This document shows, one piece after another, positions 7,735 to 15,552 of a stretch of 64,000 bases of DNA. The stretch's first letter is position 1. Each line of letters opens with the position of its first letter. Source of the DNA: a virus; the IMG/VR virus record IMGVR_UViG_3300021961_000040, positions 44,075 through 108,074 of that record. One strand, 5' to 3'. A model generated the notes under the pieces. That model was not told where the DNA came from, made no database searches, and worked only from the letters and a program-made list of their open reading frames with translations. The position numbers and the translations under genes were made by a program.

Positions 7735-9474
7735 ACCTGCTATTTTTAACCATCGTTCTTGAAGCTGCTGATTTTGCTGTTTATTGTATTTGATAAATAC
7801 TGGATTTTGCTCAATTGCTTCTCTATACCGCTTATTGCGCAATAAAGAATCTTCACTTCTATAAATTTGTAACAAAATATCAAGTGGCGTGTCAGGACTT
7901 TTTGCTAGCCGAATTGCAGCACTACCCTTAATGTACAAATCTTCTTTATTTAAAAGTTTTACTAAGACTTCTATCGGCGTACTACTCCTCTGTCTGGGTT
8001 GATCGGTAAAGATCCGTTCTCCATGGTTGAGCAATGCCATCGCGACCGTCATGTCTGGATCATCCGCGAGATCAAGTAATACATCAAGTGGTGTGCTTAT
8101 GTTATCTGCCACTGCTGCTCGGACGTGCTTATCTTCGTCTTTAGAATATTTAATTAAGACGTCAGGTGAAATACCAGGATTCGATGCTAACCATCTATTC
8201 ATTTTTGGCAAGTTGAGTTTTTCAAGCTTACGTATTGTCTTAGGTGAGATACTTGGATTTTTGGCAAGATTCAGTATAACATGGCTTTCTTTGTCATTAG
8301 CAAGATTTTCTAAAGTTTTTTTAGATGCGCTTCTGTTGAATGCTACGGCGGCTTTCACATCAGCGTCTTCATGCCTTGAAAGTTTATCAAGTTCTTCGGG
8401 TGCAGTATTAAGATCACTTGCTGCCCGAACTAGAAGATACTTTTCCATATTTTTGTTTTGGATCGAACCGTCTCTTCTAATCAACAAATTTTTAAGAACA
8501 TCTGTGTATTTTTGAAACAGTTTGTCACTCACTGGATTGTCATTAACGTCCATAAAATGCATGTGACCGTAAGAAAACTGGTATCGTTTTCCATTATCTT
8601 CAATATAATAAAGCGGATCTTCTGGGGTGTAGTAATCATCAAAAAAATCAAGTCCCGGCGCAGCCGTGCACCAGGCAGTATCAATACCTAATTTAACAGC
8701 TGCTGCTTTGCTGTGAATCTCGCCTACAACAAAACCGTTTTCATCAGGAATAGTATAAAAGCCCGTTTGAGGATTTTTCTGAGTCATATTTTCGGCTGCT
8801 ATATTTAATCCTCCTCGGAGCGGAATAAATCCTTTTATTACATTTTCTCCAGAAATTCTAGAGCCTAATCTCTTGTTTTCTGCATCTATTGCTTCTTCAT
8901 GTGCTTCTATTATTGAAAAAAGCTCTTGCATGTCTTTTATTTTAAATAAGTCTCTTTTTTCTGGCGGGCTAATTAAGTGTTTAAACTGGCCAAATTTTTC
9001 TAAACTATTTCTAATTTTATTAACTAAAGTAACCTCTCCTAAGTTTCCGTAATTATTTTCTATTACTTCTTCTTCTTCTGTTACTGCAAAAAACAATCCT
9101 AAGTCTGACTTAAATTGTTTTATTATCCATAAAATAGAGTTTGATCGATCAGCATCATCTACGTCTACGGGTATAAAATTATCAATATTTCTAAAAAGCT
9201 CATCGGCAGTAAGATGTTCTATCCCGTAAGAAGCTCCGTCAAGATGTGTTGGGCTTTCATCCCATTGATTTGTATATGGGCTAGGCTTGTAATTATATTT
9301 TTGAGCCGCAGATCTAATCGCTCCGATGCCATCTCTTTTTACAACAAAAATCAAAGATTTCCAGATCTTCATTTTTTCTTTTTCAAGCTTAGCCTCAGCT
9401 TGCTCAACTGATATCGCCTCAGTAAGCAAGCTTTCTAAAATTATTTTTCTGAGTTGTGATTTCTTAATTTTCAT
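7723..9474 (-). CDS. LRV/HEAT-repeat protein with KITR-type N-terminal peptide
   Basis: 583 residues from ATG at 9474, on the rare minus strand. Starts MKIKKSQLRKIILES then LLTEA, the shared peptide. A middle part around TAWCTAAPGLDFF...GKRYQFSYGHMHFMD looks like a globular domain I recall from other phage proteins, function unknown. The C-terminal ~240 residues are about eight leucine-rich-variant repeats (pattern NP.IS...L..L..D.D..VR.AVA.N). Size and peptide suggest a packaged effector (inference). Converges with the helicase (12-base overlap). Confidence 0.8.
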   Translation of the reverse strand: MKIKKSQLRKIILESLLTEAISVEQAEAKLEKEKMKIWKSLIFVVKRDGIGAIRSAAQKYNYKPSPYTNQWDESPTHLDGASYGIEHLTADELFRNIDNFIPVDVDDADRSNSILWIIKQFKSDLGLFFAVTEEEEVIENNYGNLGEVTLVNKIRNSLEKFGQFKHLISPPEKRDLFKIKDMQELFSIIEAHEEAIDAENKRLGSRISGENVIKGFIPLRGGLNIAAENMTQKNPQTGFYTIPDENGFVVGEIHSKAAAVKLGIDTAWCTAAPGLDFFDDYYTPEDPLYYIEDNGKRYQFSYGHMHFMDVNDNPVSDKLFQKYTDVLKNLLIRRDGSIQNKNMEKYLLVRAASDLNTAPEELDKLSRHEDADVKAAVAFNRSASKKTLENLANDKESHVILNLAKNPSISPKTIRKLEKLNLPKMNRWLASNPGISPDVLIKYSKDEDKHVRAAVADNISTPLDVLLDLADDPDMTVAMALLNHGERIFTDQPRQRSSTPIEVLVKLLNKEDLYIKGSAAIRLAKSPDTPLDILLQIYRSEDSLLRNKRYREAIEQNPVFIKYNKQQNQQLQERWLKIAGLLN

Positions 9475-9477
9475 GGT

Positions 9478-9506
9478 GTGCAAACCTCAATAATACACAT
9501 TATAAT
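9478..9506 (+). promoter_or_regulatory. phage promoter
   Basis: GTGCAA 9478-9483, 17 bases, TATAAT 9501-9506, in the divergent gap between the LRV gene and tilS. The reverse strand of the same gap also carries TATAAT-like bases that could serve the LRV gene. Confidence 0.8.
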
Positions 9507-9527
9507 ACAACAATAGGTAGGGGAAAA

Positions 9528-10145
9528 ATGTTTAAACTTGCATGCAAAATTCCAAAGAAAGTTGAAGTCGCGTTGAGCGGAGGCCCTGATTCTGTCGCGC
9601 TTCTTGGATTTCTTGCAAAGAGTCGCAGAGATGTCTCTGCGGCTTTTGTGCACCACGGAACAAAAACCTCAGATGAGTCTGTTTATGTTGTAACAAGGCT
9701 TTGTAAGCAGCTAGATATTCCTCTTAGAATGACCACGTTGTCTTCTGTTGAACAGGAAGGACAAGGCCTTGAGGCAACCTGGAGAGCTTCAAGATATGAC
9801 TTCCTGGATCAGGCAGAGCGCCCTGTGGCCACTGCACATCATCTTGATGATGCAGTTGAGTGGTGGATCTTTTCATCGCTTCATGGGGAAGGAAAGCTTA
9901 TCCCGCGAATTCGTGGAAACTATCTTAGGCCTCTTCTCTTGACTAGAAAAGAAAAACTAGTGGAGTATTGCAACTATAATAATTTGCCTTTTTATATCGA
10001 CGAAACCAATCTTTTGACTGATCGGCCTCGTGTTTTAATCCGCAATAAAATGATGTATGATTGTCTTGAGATTAATCCTGGTTTGCATAAGACCATTAAA
10101 AAGAAATACCTCAAGGAGATTGAAGATGAACGTCAGGGTTGGTGA
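9528..10145 (+). CDS. tilS: TilS-like tRNA(Ile)-lysidine synthase, N-terminal domain only
   Basis: 205 residues. PP-loop ATP-pyrophosphatase motif SGGPDSVALL at 17-26; AFVHHGTK, ATAHHLDDAVEWWI and RPLLLTRKEKLVEYC follow the TilS order. TilS lysidinylates C34 of CAU tRNA-Ile so it reads AUA. Bacterial TilS is ~430 residues; this lacks the C-terminal domains. Two identical CAU tRNAs at 54199 and 55029 are possible substrates. Another PP-loop tRNA enzyme is a weaker alternative. Confidence 0.8.
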   Translation: MFKLACKIPKKVEVALSGGPDSVALLGFLAKSRRDVSAAFVHHGTKTSDESVYVVTRLCKQLDIPLRMTTLSSVEQEGQGLEATWRASRYDFLDQAERPVATAHHLDDAVEWWIFSSLHGEGKLIPRIRGNYLRPLLLTRKEKLVEYCNYNNLPFYIDETNLLTDRPRVLIRNKMMYDCLEINPGLHKTIKKKYLKEIEDERQGW

Positions 10146-10329
10146 TAAAGTAGAAGCTTTATATCATATGAGCAACCGCGGTGTTGTTCAAGAAATTTAT
10201 TATGTATCAGTGACTGCTGGAAATGGCGGAGGCTCATTTTCTAAGATGCGGAGAATTAAGTTTTTAAGTGAACTTGACGGTAAAGTTTATGACATGAAAG
10301 CACAAGATCTTCGTGTAATTAGAGAATAA
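10126..10329 (+). CDS. small hypothetical beta-rich protein
   Basis: 67 residues; overlaps tilS by 20 bases, with AAGGAG inside tilS before ATG 10126. GDKVEALYHMSNRGVVQEIYYV resembles small SH3/KOW-like barrels. Function unknown. Confidence 0.6.
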   Translation: MNVRVGDKVEALYHMSNRGVVQEIYYVSVTAGNGGGSFSKMRRIKFLSELDGKVYDMKAQDLRVIRE

Positions 10330-10348
10330 TCAACATATTTATTATAGA

Positions 10349-10555
10349 GTGAACAGTCAGACACGAGATATAACACGAAAATTCATCAGAGACATGACTG
10401 ATGCATGCATCGTTACTAACATTTTGCTGATGGTTTTATCTGTCATTTTAGTCGATTGGAACCTATTTAAAATTGCGGCTTTATCTGGAAGCCTGTTAGT
10501 TTTAAGTCGGTTGTATCGTTATCATGAGCAAAAAGAAGAAGACAAAAAGCAGTAA
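10349..10555 (+). CDS. small membrane protein
   Basis: 68 residues from GTG; two hydrophobic segments (IVTNILLMVLSVILV, IAALSGSLLVLS), then a charged tail. No family recognised. Confidence 0.5.
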   Translation: MNSQTRDITRKFIRDMTDACIVTNILLMVLSVILVDWNLFKIAALSGSLLVLSRLYRYHEQKEEDKKQ

Positions 10556-10763
10556 ACTGAAAGATCTTTACTTAGATCGTCCAACTTCACACGGGGGTTG
10601 GCCTAGCGGTCATAGTGGAAGCTATAGAGACGCTGATACACCCGTCTACAAACAAATTGCAAAATACTTAGAAGATATGGGTCTTCTTGAGTCGCCTGAC
10701 CATGCTGTCTTGAGTGAACAAAAACTTAGACAGATCGTCAGGCGTTTTCTTTTAAACTCTTAA
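10524..10763 (+). CDS. conserved marine-phage-type small protein with KITR-like C-terminal helix
   Basis: 79 residues. DRPTSHGGWPSGHSG and YKQIAKYLEDMGLL form a core I recall in other phage proteins of unknown function. The C-terminal helix LSEQKLRQIVRRFLLNS resembles the shared N-terminal peptide, but at the other end. Overlaps the previous gene by 32 bases. Confidence 0.65.
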   Translation: MSKKKKTKSSKLKDLYLDRPTSHGGWPSGHSGSYRDADTPVYKQIAKYLEDMGLLESPDHAVLSEQKLRQIVRRFLLNS

Positions 10764-10771
10764 AATCAGGT

Positions 10772-11293
10772 ATGTTGATGAAAAATCTAGAAAAACTTAG
10801 AGTTCTGACCGAAAATATTAGCAGAGAAGAAGAAAAAAGAATACAAGAACTTTCTCTTTATCAGTCTTTTTTTAAAGAAATTCCTGTGAAAACATTTGTC
10901 TGGTCTATAGACAAAGATCTAAAAATAAGAGTTAAAAATAAAAAATCTTTAAAAGGTAATATCAGCGGAAAAGTTTTAAAAAACGGAACACTCAGAGACG
11001 CTTTTTCATGCAAAGACATGAATGAAATTAATATTCAATATCATAAATCTGCGCTTAAAGGATTTAAACAAACTTATCTTAGTTATGAAGAAGATTCTAC
11101 TTTTTTAACTACTTTAATTCCTGTAAAAGAAAATGATGAAAGAGTTGTTTACGGCTGTTCTTGGGACGTTACAACTATTATTGAAATTCTAGATTTGTCA
11201 AAGACATTGCCAGAAGATTGCAAAAAGTCTTTAACTCAAATTATAGAAAAAAATCCTATGTATAGCTTAGTAAGTCAATTGAGGTTAACATGA
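10772..11293 (+). CDS. PAS-like sensor domain protein
   Basis: 173 residues (start at 10772 or ATG 10778). The middle (FFKEIPVKTFVWSIDKDL ... VVYGCSWDVTTIIE) has the size and strand order of a PAS domain, flanked by helices; no kinase or cyclase follows. The ligand is unknown. Confidence 0.5.
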   Translation: MLMKNLEKLRVLTENISREEEKRIQELSLYQSFFKEIPVKTFVWSIDKDLKIRVKNKKSLKGNISGKVLKNGTLRDAFSCKDMNEINIQYHKSALKGFKQTYLSYEEDSTFLTTLIPVKENDERVVYGCSWDVTTIIEILDLSKTLPEDCKKSLTQIIEKNPMYSLVSQLRLT

Positions 11294-11616
11294 GTTCAGA
11301 TAGTCAAAATGGATGGGGCGAGTACTCTCGATTAGTTTTAAAAGAGCTTGAAACATTGGCAACGGGTATTGAATCTTTAAGATCTGAACTTCTTGATGTG
11401 AAGCAAGAACTTGCAGCAATTAGAGCAAAAGAAGACAAAATTCATGAACTGAGAGAATGGAAGTCTAAAATTGACGATGTGACTTCTCCTACACAACTTA
11501 AATCGCTTGTTAACGAAGTACAAGAATTAAAGCTTTTTAGGACAAAAGCCGTCACAGTATTTGCTGTAGTTCAGTTCTTGATGGCTGCCGCAGTTGCGGC
11601 TTCAAAGATTTTTTAA
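11290..11616 (+). CDS. coiled-coil protein with C-terminal membrane anchor
   Basis: 108 residues: long heptad region (LKELETLATGIESLRSELL...), then one C-terminal hydrophobic segment (VFAVVQFLMAAAVAASKIF). Topology fits a tail-anchored, holin-like or spanin-like accessory. No firm family. ATGA overlap with the PAS gene. Confidence 0.6.
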   Translation: MSSDSQNGWGEYSRLVLKELETLATGIESLRSELLDVKQELAAIRAKEDKIHELREWKSKIDDVTSPTQLKSLVNEVQELKLFRTKAVTVFAVVQFLMAAAVAASKIF

Positions 11617-11627
11617 AAAATCAAAGT

Positions 11628-11656
11628 ATGTAAACTTATTTCACTTAAGTTATTAT
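11628..11656 (+). promoter_or_regulatory. phage promoter
   Basis: ATGTAA 11628-11633, 17 bases, TATTAT 11651-11656, before the small gene at 11682. Confidence 0.7.
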
Positions 11657-11681
11657 ACATTTAAGAAACATAGGAATTTAA

Positions 11682-11852
11682 GTGAAAGAAGTTTTAAAAA
11701 AGTATTATCTACCGCATAGAGAGTCTAAAGAATCTGAGAAAGATCTAGTCGAGAGAATTGATAAAAAGATTATTGAAGATCAATTTAATTATATTTCTAA
11801 TAGAGATATATTTATAAAAGAGGATTTTTGTGGCGATTCGCGAGAGAATTGA
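11682..11852 (+). CDS. small hypothetical protein
   Basis: 56 charged residues from GTG, with AGGA 6 bases upstream and a promoter at 11628. Ends in ...CGDSREN. No family recognised. Confidence 0.45.
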   Translation: MKEVLKKYYLPHRESKESEKDLVERIDKKIIEDQFNYISNRDIFIKEDFCGDSREN

Positions 11853-11997
11853 ACTAAGAGAGATTAATGGTACGATGTACCTTATTAAATATAGCGAAGT
11901 GGATCGTCACGAAGGTTATACTAGTTATAGCTTTTGTTTTCTTCGTGAAGCATCTGAACAAGACATTAAAGAGCATAAATCTACAAAAGGAAAGTGA
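11830..11997 (+). CDS. small hypothetical protein
   Basis: 55 residues from GTG with GAGGA before it, overlapping the previous gene by 23 bases. It reads a sensible mixed sequence (GTMYLIKYSEVDRHEGYTSY), unlike the other frames. No family recognised. Confidence 0.45.
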   Translation: MAIRERIELREINGTMYLIKYSEVDRHEGYTSYSFCFLREASEQDIKEHKSTKGK

Positions 11998-11998
11998 C

Positions 11999-12385
11999 TT
12001 GAAAAAAAATAAACCAGTTCTAGAAACACTTACTGGAAGCAGTGATGATACATCTACCATAGAAGAATTAGAAAAAAGCTTTGAGTCAATTGAAGAACTT
12101 AAAGTAAATGCTGAAGATGTAGAAGAAATGTTGCAAAAGTTACTTGATACAGACTGGGATGATGATATTGTAAATGAAATGGCCGGCCCGGCCTATATGC
12201 TCTCTTTGTCAAAGGATATAGAATACTTCTATAGCATTAATAGAAAGACGTTTGTACCAGTTAAAAATAATATTGAAGTAATTCCTGTGAGTATTGATCA
12301 AAATACTACCTCTAATTATTTTGCAATTAATAATGAAATATTTAGCATTGATTCTAGCAAAGTTATTTGTATTGGTTGGAACTAA
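11999..12385 (+). CDS. hypothetical acidic protein
   Basis: 128 residues from TTG 11999, with AAGGA nearby. A longer upstream reading in this frame is a shadow of the 11830 gene. Acidic helical middle (SIEELKVNAEDVEEML), then beta-rich tail. No family recognised. Confidence 0.55.
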   Translation: MKKNKPVLETLTGSSDDTSTIEELEKSFESIEELKVNAEDVEEMLQKLLDTDWDDDIVNEMAGPAYMLSLSKDIEYFYSINRKTFVPVKNNIEVIPVSIDQNTTSNYFAINNEIFSIDSSKVICIGWN

Positions 12386-12723
12386 TGAAACTTGATCATG
12401 TCGCAGTAATTTCAACAGACATTGACGAGTCTGTTAAGTGGTATAAGAAAATGTGGGACGACGCAAAAGTCTTGTACCAGGATAATACGTGGGCGTTTTT
12501 AGAGTCTGAAGATTCTAAAATTGCTTTTGTTACTCCTAAACAACACCCATCTCATGTTGCTTTTAGAGTAGAAAGTAAAGAGCAAGAAGATTTTTTAAAT
12601 ACAATGTTTCCTAATCACGGGTGGAAGCTTCATAGAGATGGTTCAAAGTCTTTTTATGCCAAAGACCCTTCTGGTAATTTTGTTGAGTTTATAAAATATG
12701 AAGAAATTAAAAAAGAAAATTAA
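12385..12723 (+). CDS. VOC/glyoxalase-fold protein
   Basis: 112 residues. MKLDHVAVISTDIDESVKWY, HPSHVAFRVESKEQ and KSFYAKDPSGNFVEFIKYE give the paired beta-alpha-beta-beta-beta units of the vicinal oxygen chelate superfamily with His/Glu ligand positions. The substrate is unknown. Starts in TAATG overlap. Confidence 0.8.
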   Translation: MKLDHVAVISTDIDESVKWYKKMWDDAKVLYQDNTWAFLESEDSKIAFVTPKQHPSHVAFRVESKEQEDFLNTMFPNHGWKLHRDGSKSFYAKDPSGNFVEFIKYEEIKKEN

Positions 12724-12898
12724 AGACTTTGTTTACGTGGTCAACTATCCAGCAGGTGTAGATGAACAATGGGATAAGGAGGCTATTGAAAGCTTTAATA
12801 AGCTTTTAGATAGCTCAAATTTGATATTGCTTATTGTGATTTTTGGAATACCCGTAGGAAGCTTTCTTACACTATTGATACAAAATTATGGGAAATAA
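12698..12898 (+). CDS. small single-span membrane protein
   Basis: 66 residues; charged N-terminus, then LILLIVIFGIPVGSFLTLLI. Overlaps its neighbours on both sides. No family recognised. Confidence 0.45.
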   Translation: MKKLKKKIKDFVYVVNYPAGVDEQWDKEAIESFNKLLDSSNLILLIVIFGIPVGSFLTLLIQNYGK

Positions 12899-13127
12899 AT
12901 CAAGCCTATTTGAATACTTATTTATAATTGCGATTATAGTGCCTATTGTGTATTATCAAGTTATTAAGTTAGCAATTAAATCTGAGTTTTTATATGACAG
13001 AATTAGAAATAATAAAGCTTCTTCTAGAAGAGCTGGAAGGACAAGCTACACACTTAAGGGTATCAAGAGGTTACGGTGTTGGGCATCCTCACTGGGAAGA
13101 AAGAGCTGGAAAGCAGATGTTGGGTGA
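12888..13127 (+). CDS. small membrane protein overlapping 12994 gene
   Basis: 79 residues; the first ~40 are a plausible membrane protein (LFEYLFIIAIIVPIVYYQV). The rest is Arg/Ser/Trp-rich and lies in another frame of the 12994 gene, so the C-terminus may be off-frame because of a lost stop or frameshift. Confidence 0.35.
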   Translation: MGNKSSLFEYLFIIAIIVPIVYYQVIKLAIKSEFLYDRIRNNKASSRRAGRTSYTLKGIKRLRCWASSLGRKSWKADVG

Positions 13128-13215
13128 TACTCCTTATGCACCAGAAGAAGAAGAATCAAAAGAAACAACTCAAGAATTTAAAAAAGTAAAAGTAAGTAGA
13201 GTATTTAAAAAATGA
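12994..13215 (+). CDS. small hypothetical protein
   Basis: 73 residues: helical start (MTELEIIKLLLEELEG), a GYGVGHPHWEERAGKQML middle and acidic tail. No family recognised. Confidence 0.5.
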   Translation: MTELEIIKLLLEELEGQATHLRVSRGYGVGHPHWEERAGKQMLGDTPYAPEEEESKETTQEFKKVKVSRVFKK

Positions 13216-13400
13216 ATTACCTGAAAATGTATTGTGATATTTTTGGTTTAATACTCAAAAAAGACAGTGTCTTTGACAAAGAAAATAATCTAGTTGGGAA
13301 AGTCGAAGACAAAAAATATATCCACTTCACATATCAGAGCAACCCGGTCAAACTATCAGATCTTTGGTTAGCTGTATTTGAAAGAATTCGTGTACATTGA
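13212..13400 (+). CDS. small hypothetical protein
   Basis: 62 residues, ATGA-coupled to the previous gene; mixed strand/helix, no family recognised. The bS21 promoter overlaps its last codons. Confidence 0.45.
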   Translation: MNYLKMYCDIFGLILKKDSVFDKENNLVGKVEDKKYIHFTYQSNPVKLSDLWLAVFERIRVH

Positions 13401-13418
13401 TTAAATCCAAAGTATAAT
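13390..13418 (+). promoter_or_regulatory. phage promoter
   Basis: GTGTAC 13390-13395, 17 bases, TATAAT 13413-13418; drives bS21. Confidence 0.75.
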
Positions 13419-13446
13419 AAAAGCAACCATTTTAAAGGAGCAAAAA

Positions 13447-13638
13447 ATGGCAACCGTTAAAGCTAAGAAAAATGAAAGACCCGATTCTCTAATTAGACGT
13501 TTTCAGCTTGCAGTCGAGCAATCAGGAATTATGAAGGAACTTAAGCTTCGTCGATATTTTATGACAAATGCTGAAAAGAAAAAAGCAAAGCGTAAGGCAG
13601 CTGAAAAGCGCCGCCGCAAAGAAGCAGAAGGCAAGTAG
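13447..13638 (+). CDS. rpsU: ribosomal protein bS21 homologue
   Basis: 63 residues. VKAKKNERPDSLIRRFQLAVEQSG followed by ELKLRRYF and an extended Lys/Arg tail is the bS21 pattern (ENEPFDVALRRFKRxCEKAG...RREFYEKP). bS21 sits on the 30S platform and assists initiation. Phage-encoded bS21 is known from metagenomic phages and may replace the host copy. It has its own promoter and a good AAAGGAG site. Confidence 0.85.
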   Translation: MATVKAKKNERPDSLIRRFQLAVEQSGIMKELKLRRYFMTNAEKKKAKRKAAEKRRRKEAEGK

Positions 13639-13665
13639 AATTCCAGAAGTATATTTATATATACT

Positions 13666-14082
13666 ATGAAAATAACTAGACAACAACTTAAAAGTATCGT
13701 CAAAAAAACACTTTTTGAAAATACATTAAGTAAAAATAATGATATTAATATCACGATGGACGTCCCTAAAAGAGAGGGCGTAACTTTTTCAGTCAAAGCT
13801 ATTGGAACTAGAATAGTAGCAATTCTTGAATCAGAAGAAGGTCATCGTCGAATTGGCGACAATGATGAAGATAAGAAAATTCTTTTAGGAATTTTAAGAG
13901 CTACATTAGAAACAACTAGTAAAGAAGATACAAAAGAACACCTTGTTAGGTTGATTGCTAGACTGACAGGGGAATCTGAGTCTGAAATTGATATGCCGGC
14001 GATGATGTCTAAAATATTAAATGATAGATCTTTAGCATCTTATTCACAGCATATTCAAGACAAGAATACAAGACTAGTTTAG
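13666..14082 (+). CDS. hypothetical protein with KITR-type N-terminal peptide
   Basis: 138 residues starting MKITRQQLKSIVKKTLFEN, the shared peptide with an L-x-E-like site. The remainder (VTFSVKAIGTRIVAILESEE, then two helical stretches) is not recognised. Possibly packaged (inference). Confidence 0.7.
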   Translation: MKITRQQLKSIVKKTLFENTLSKNNDINITMDVPKREGVTFSVKAIGTRIVAILESEEGHRRIGDNDEDKKILLGILRATLETTSKEDTKEHLVRLIARLTGESESEIDMPAMMSKILNDRSLASYSQHIQDKNTRLV

Positions 14083-14355
14083 ATGTGGTATGTTTACATT
14101 GTAGAATGCAAAGACCAATCGCTCTACACAGGCATAACTAATGATATTGCTCGGAGAGTATCTGAGCATAATAATTCTAAGCGTGGTGCAAAATATACTA
14201 GATCAAGAAGACCTGTAAAATTAGTTGCACATTGTCTTGTAAAAGATAAATCAACAGCCCTAAGATTAGAACATAAAATAAAGTCTCTAAAGAAGAGCGA
14301 GAAAATTGCTTATTTACTAAAGGAGAAAAGCAATGAACTGGAAGACATTGAGTAA
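14083..14355 (+). CDS. GIY-YIG endonuclease domain protein
   Basis: 90 residues: WYVYIVECKDQSLYTGITND starts the GIY-YIG core, with R at DIARRVSEHN, a KYTRSRRPVKL strand and E in RLEHKIKSLKKSEK. This is the stand-alone YhbQ/URI type, a DNA nuclease of unknown target. It follows the previous stop directly. Confidence 0.9.
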   Translation: MWYVYIVECKDQSLYTGITNDIARRVSEHNNSKRGAKYTRSRRPVKLVAHCLVKDKSTALRLEHKIKSLKKSEKIAYLLKEKSNELEDIE

Positions 14356-14722
14356 AATTGAGATGAGAAACCGTGAAAACGAAACTGAGAATTTTGTAAT
14401 TCAATACGACGGTAATTTTTACCGAATCCAGAATGAGTTTGGTAACATTAGTTTTGAGTTCGATGTTTCGTCTGGGTATGCATTTGTAGAAGAGTTGAAC
14501 AGTATTATTTCTTCTGATATTGAGAGTGAGATTAATACTTTCTTGAATGAACAAAACATGCAAAATGACAATGATTGCTGCAGTGATGTTGACACCAATC
14601 CTCAAATGAACCTCTTTGATAATAAAAATATTAATTACAAGAATTCAAAGTCAGTAAAACCATCGAAGGGTCTTAATATTATCAAGAATGGCGTCGGTAT
14701 TACTTTAAAGAAGAATGGGTGA
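14333..14722 (+). CDS. hypothetical protein
   Basis: 129 residues with AAAGGAG before ATG. NFVIQYDGNFYRIQNEFGNISFEF is beta-rich; the tail is Asn/Lys-rich. No family recognised. Confidence 0.55.
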   Translation: MNWKTLSKIEMRNRENETENFVIQYDGNFYRIQNEFGNISFEFDVSSGYAFVEELNSIISSDIESEINTFLNEQNMQNDNDCCSDVDTNPQMNLFDNKNINYKNSKSVKPSKGLNIIKNGVGITLKKNG

Positions 14723-14725
14723 TAC

Positions 14726-15304
14726 GTGGGAAATCTTGCCACTGCAAAGTCTGTAACTTTTTTAGATATCGAAACAACGAATTTAGACCCTAAGAAAAGT
14801 GCAATCCTCCAGATCTGCTTTATTACAGATTGGGAAGGAGGACAACAAGATGTTTGGTCCACAAAGATCAAACCAAAAGATATAGAGCTTAGCTTTGCAT
14901 CAAAAGATGCATTAAAGATCTGTAACTACAGTGATGATGAATGGCAAGATGCACCCAGCTTTCAAGAGGTAGCCCCAGAAATTTCAAAAAGATTGACTTG
15001 GGGCCCTCTTGTAGCACATAATATCAATTTTGATCTTTCTCATATTCGATCTGTCTTTAAAAGATATGGGTGGACAGAAGTCGATCGGGTTGCTGAACTA
15101 GAAAAAGAAAAACGTTTTAAAGTAGGTTATCCAATTATTGATACATGTGCCCTCGCTTATCTTTTCTTGCCAACAGAAAGACAAAATCTTAATGAACTTA
15201 GAGAATATTTTGACATATCAGACGATGGAGCACACGAAGCCGCAAAAGATACACAAGATTGTAGGCAAGTCTTTTACAGCATAATCGGAGAAAAACTAGG
15301 ATAG
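14726..15304 (+). CDS. DEDDh 3'-5' exonuclease (DnaQ-like)
   Basis: 192 residues from GTG. ExoI FLDIETTNLDP, ExoII AHNINFDLSHIR, ExoIII HEAAKDTQDCRQVF with the H-x4-D spacing: a DEDDh exonuclease like Pol III epsilon. Proofreading or nucleic-acid turnover are the likely roles. Confidence 0.9.
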   Translation: MGNLATAKSVTFLDIETTNLDPKKSAILQICFITDWEGGQQDVWSTKIKPKDIELSFASKDALKICNYSDDEWQDAPSFQEVAPEISKRLTWGPLVAHNINFDLSHIRSVFKRYGWTEVDRVAELEKEKRFKVGYPIIDTCALAYLFLPTERQNLNELREYFDISDDGAHEAAKDTQDCRQVFYSIIGEKLG

Positions 15305-15310
15305 CGCTGA

Positions 15311-15339
15311 GTGCATAAAGTTAAAAAAGGAATTAAAAT
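15311..15339 (+). promoter_or_regulatory. phage promoter
   Basis: GTGCAT 15311-15316, 17 bases, TAAAAT 15334-15339, just after the exonuclease stop. Confidence 0.75.
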
Positions 15340-15345
15340 ACTTCT

Positions 15346-15552
15346 ATGGAAATAAAAAGAATTCTTTCTACTAAAGAAGCAGAAGAAGCATCACATGTCA
15401 AAAAAATTCAACCGATAACAGAGAGTTTTTTAAGAGAAAACTACGATATTATTTTGGAAGATATTGAGTGGGATAGGTATGCCCCGGAAAATACATTTCT
15501 AAATACGTATAGGAGACTTTATGAAAGTAGTGGAAATTCTAGAAGAAATTAA
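15346..15552 (+). CDS. small hypothetical protein
   Basis: 68 residues, charged and helical, starting 7 bases after the promoter, so its leader would be very short. Overlaps the ligase start by 32 bases. No family recognised. Confidence 0.4.
   Translation: MEIKRILSTKEAEEASHVKKIQPITESFLRENYDIILEDIEWDRYAPENTFLNTYRRLYESSGNSRRN

Noticed and set aside
11867-12385. A longer membrane-protein reading from 11867
   Set aside because: Its first ~44 codons overlap a better gene at 11830-11997; the real downstream gene more likely starts at TTG 11999.
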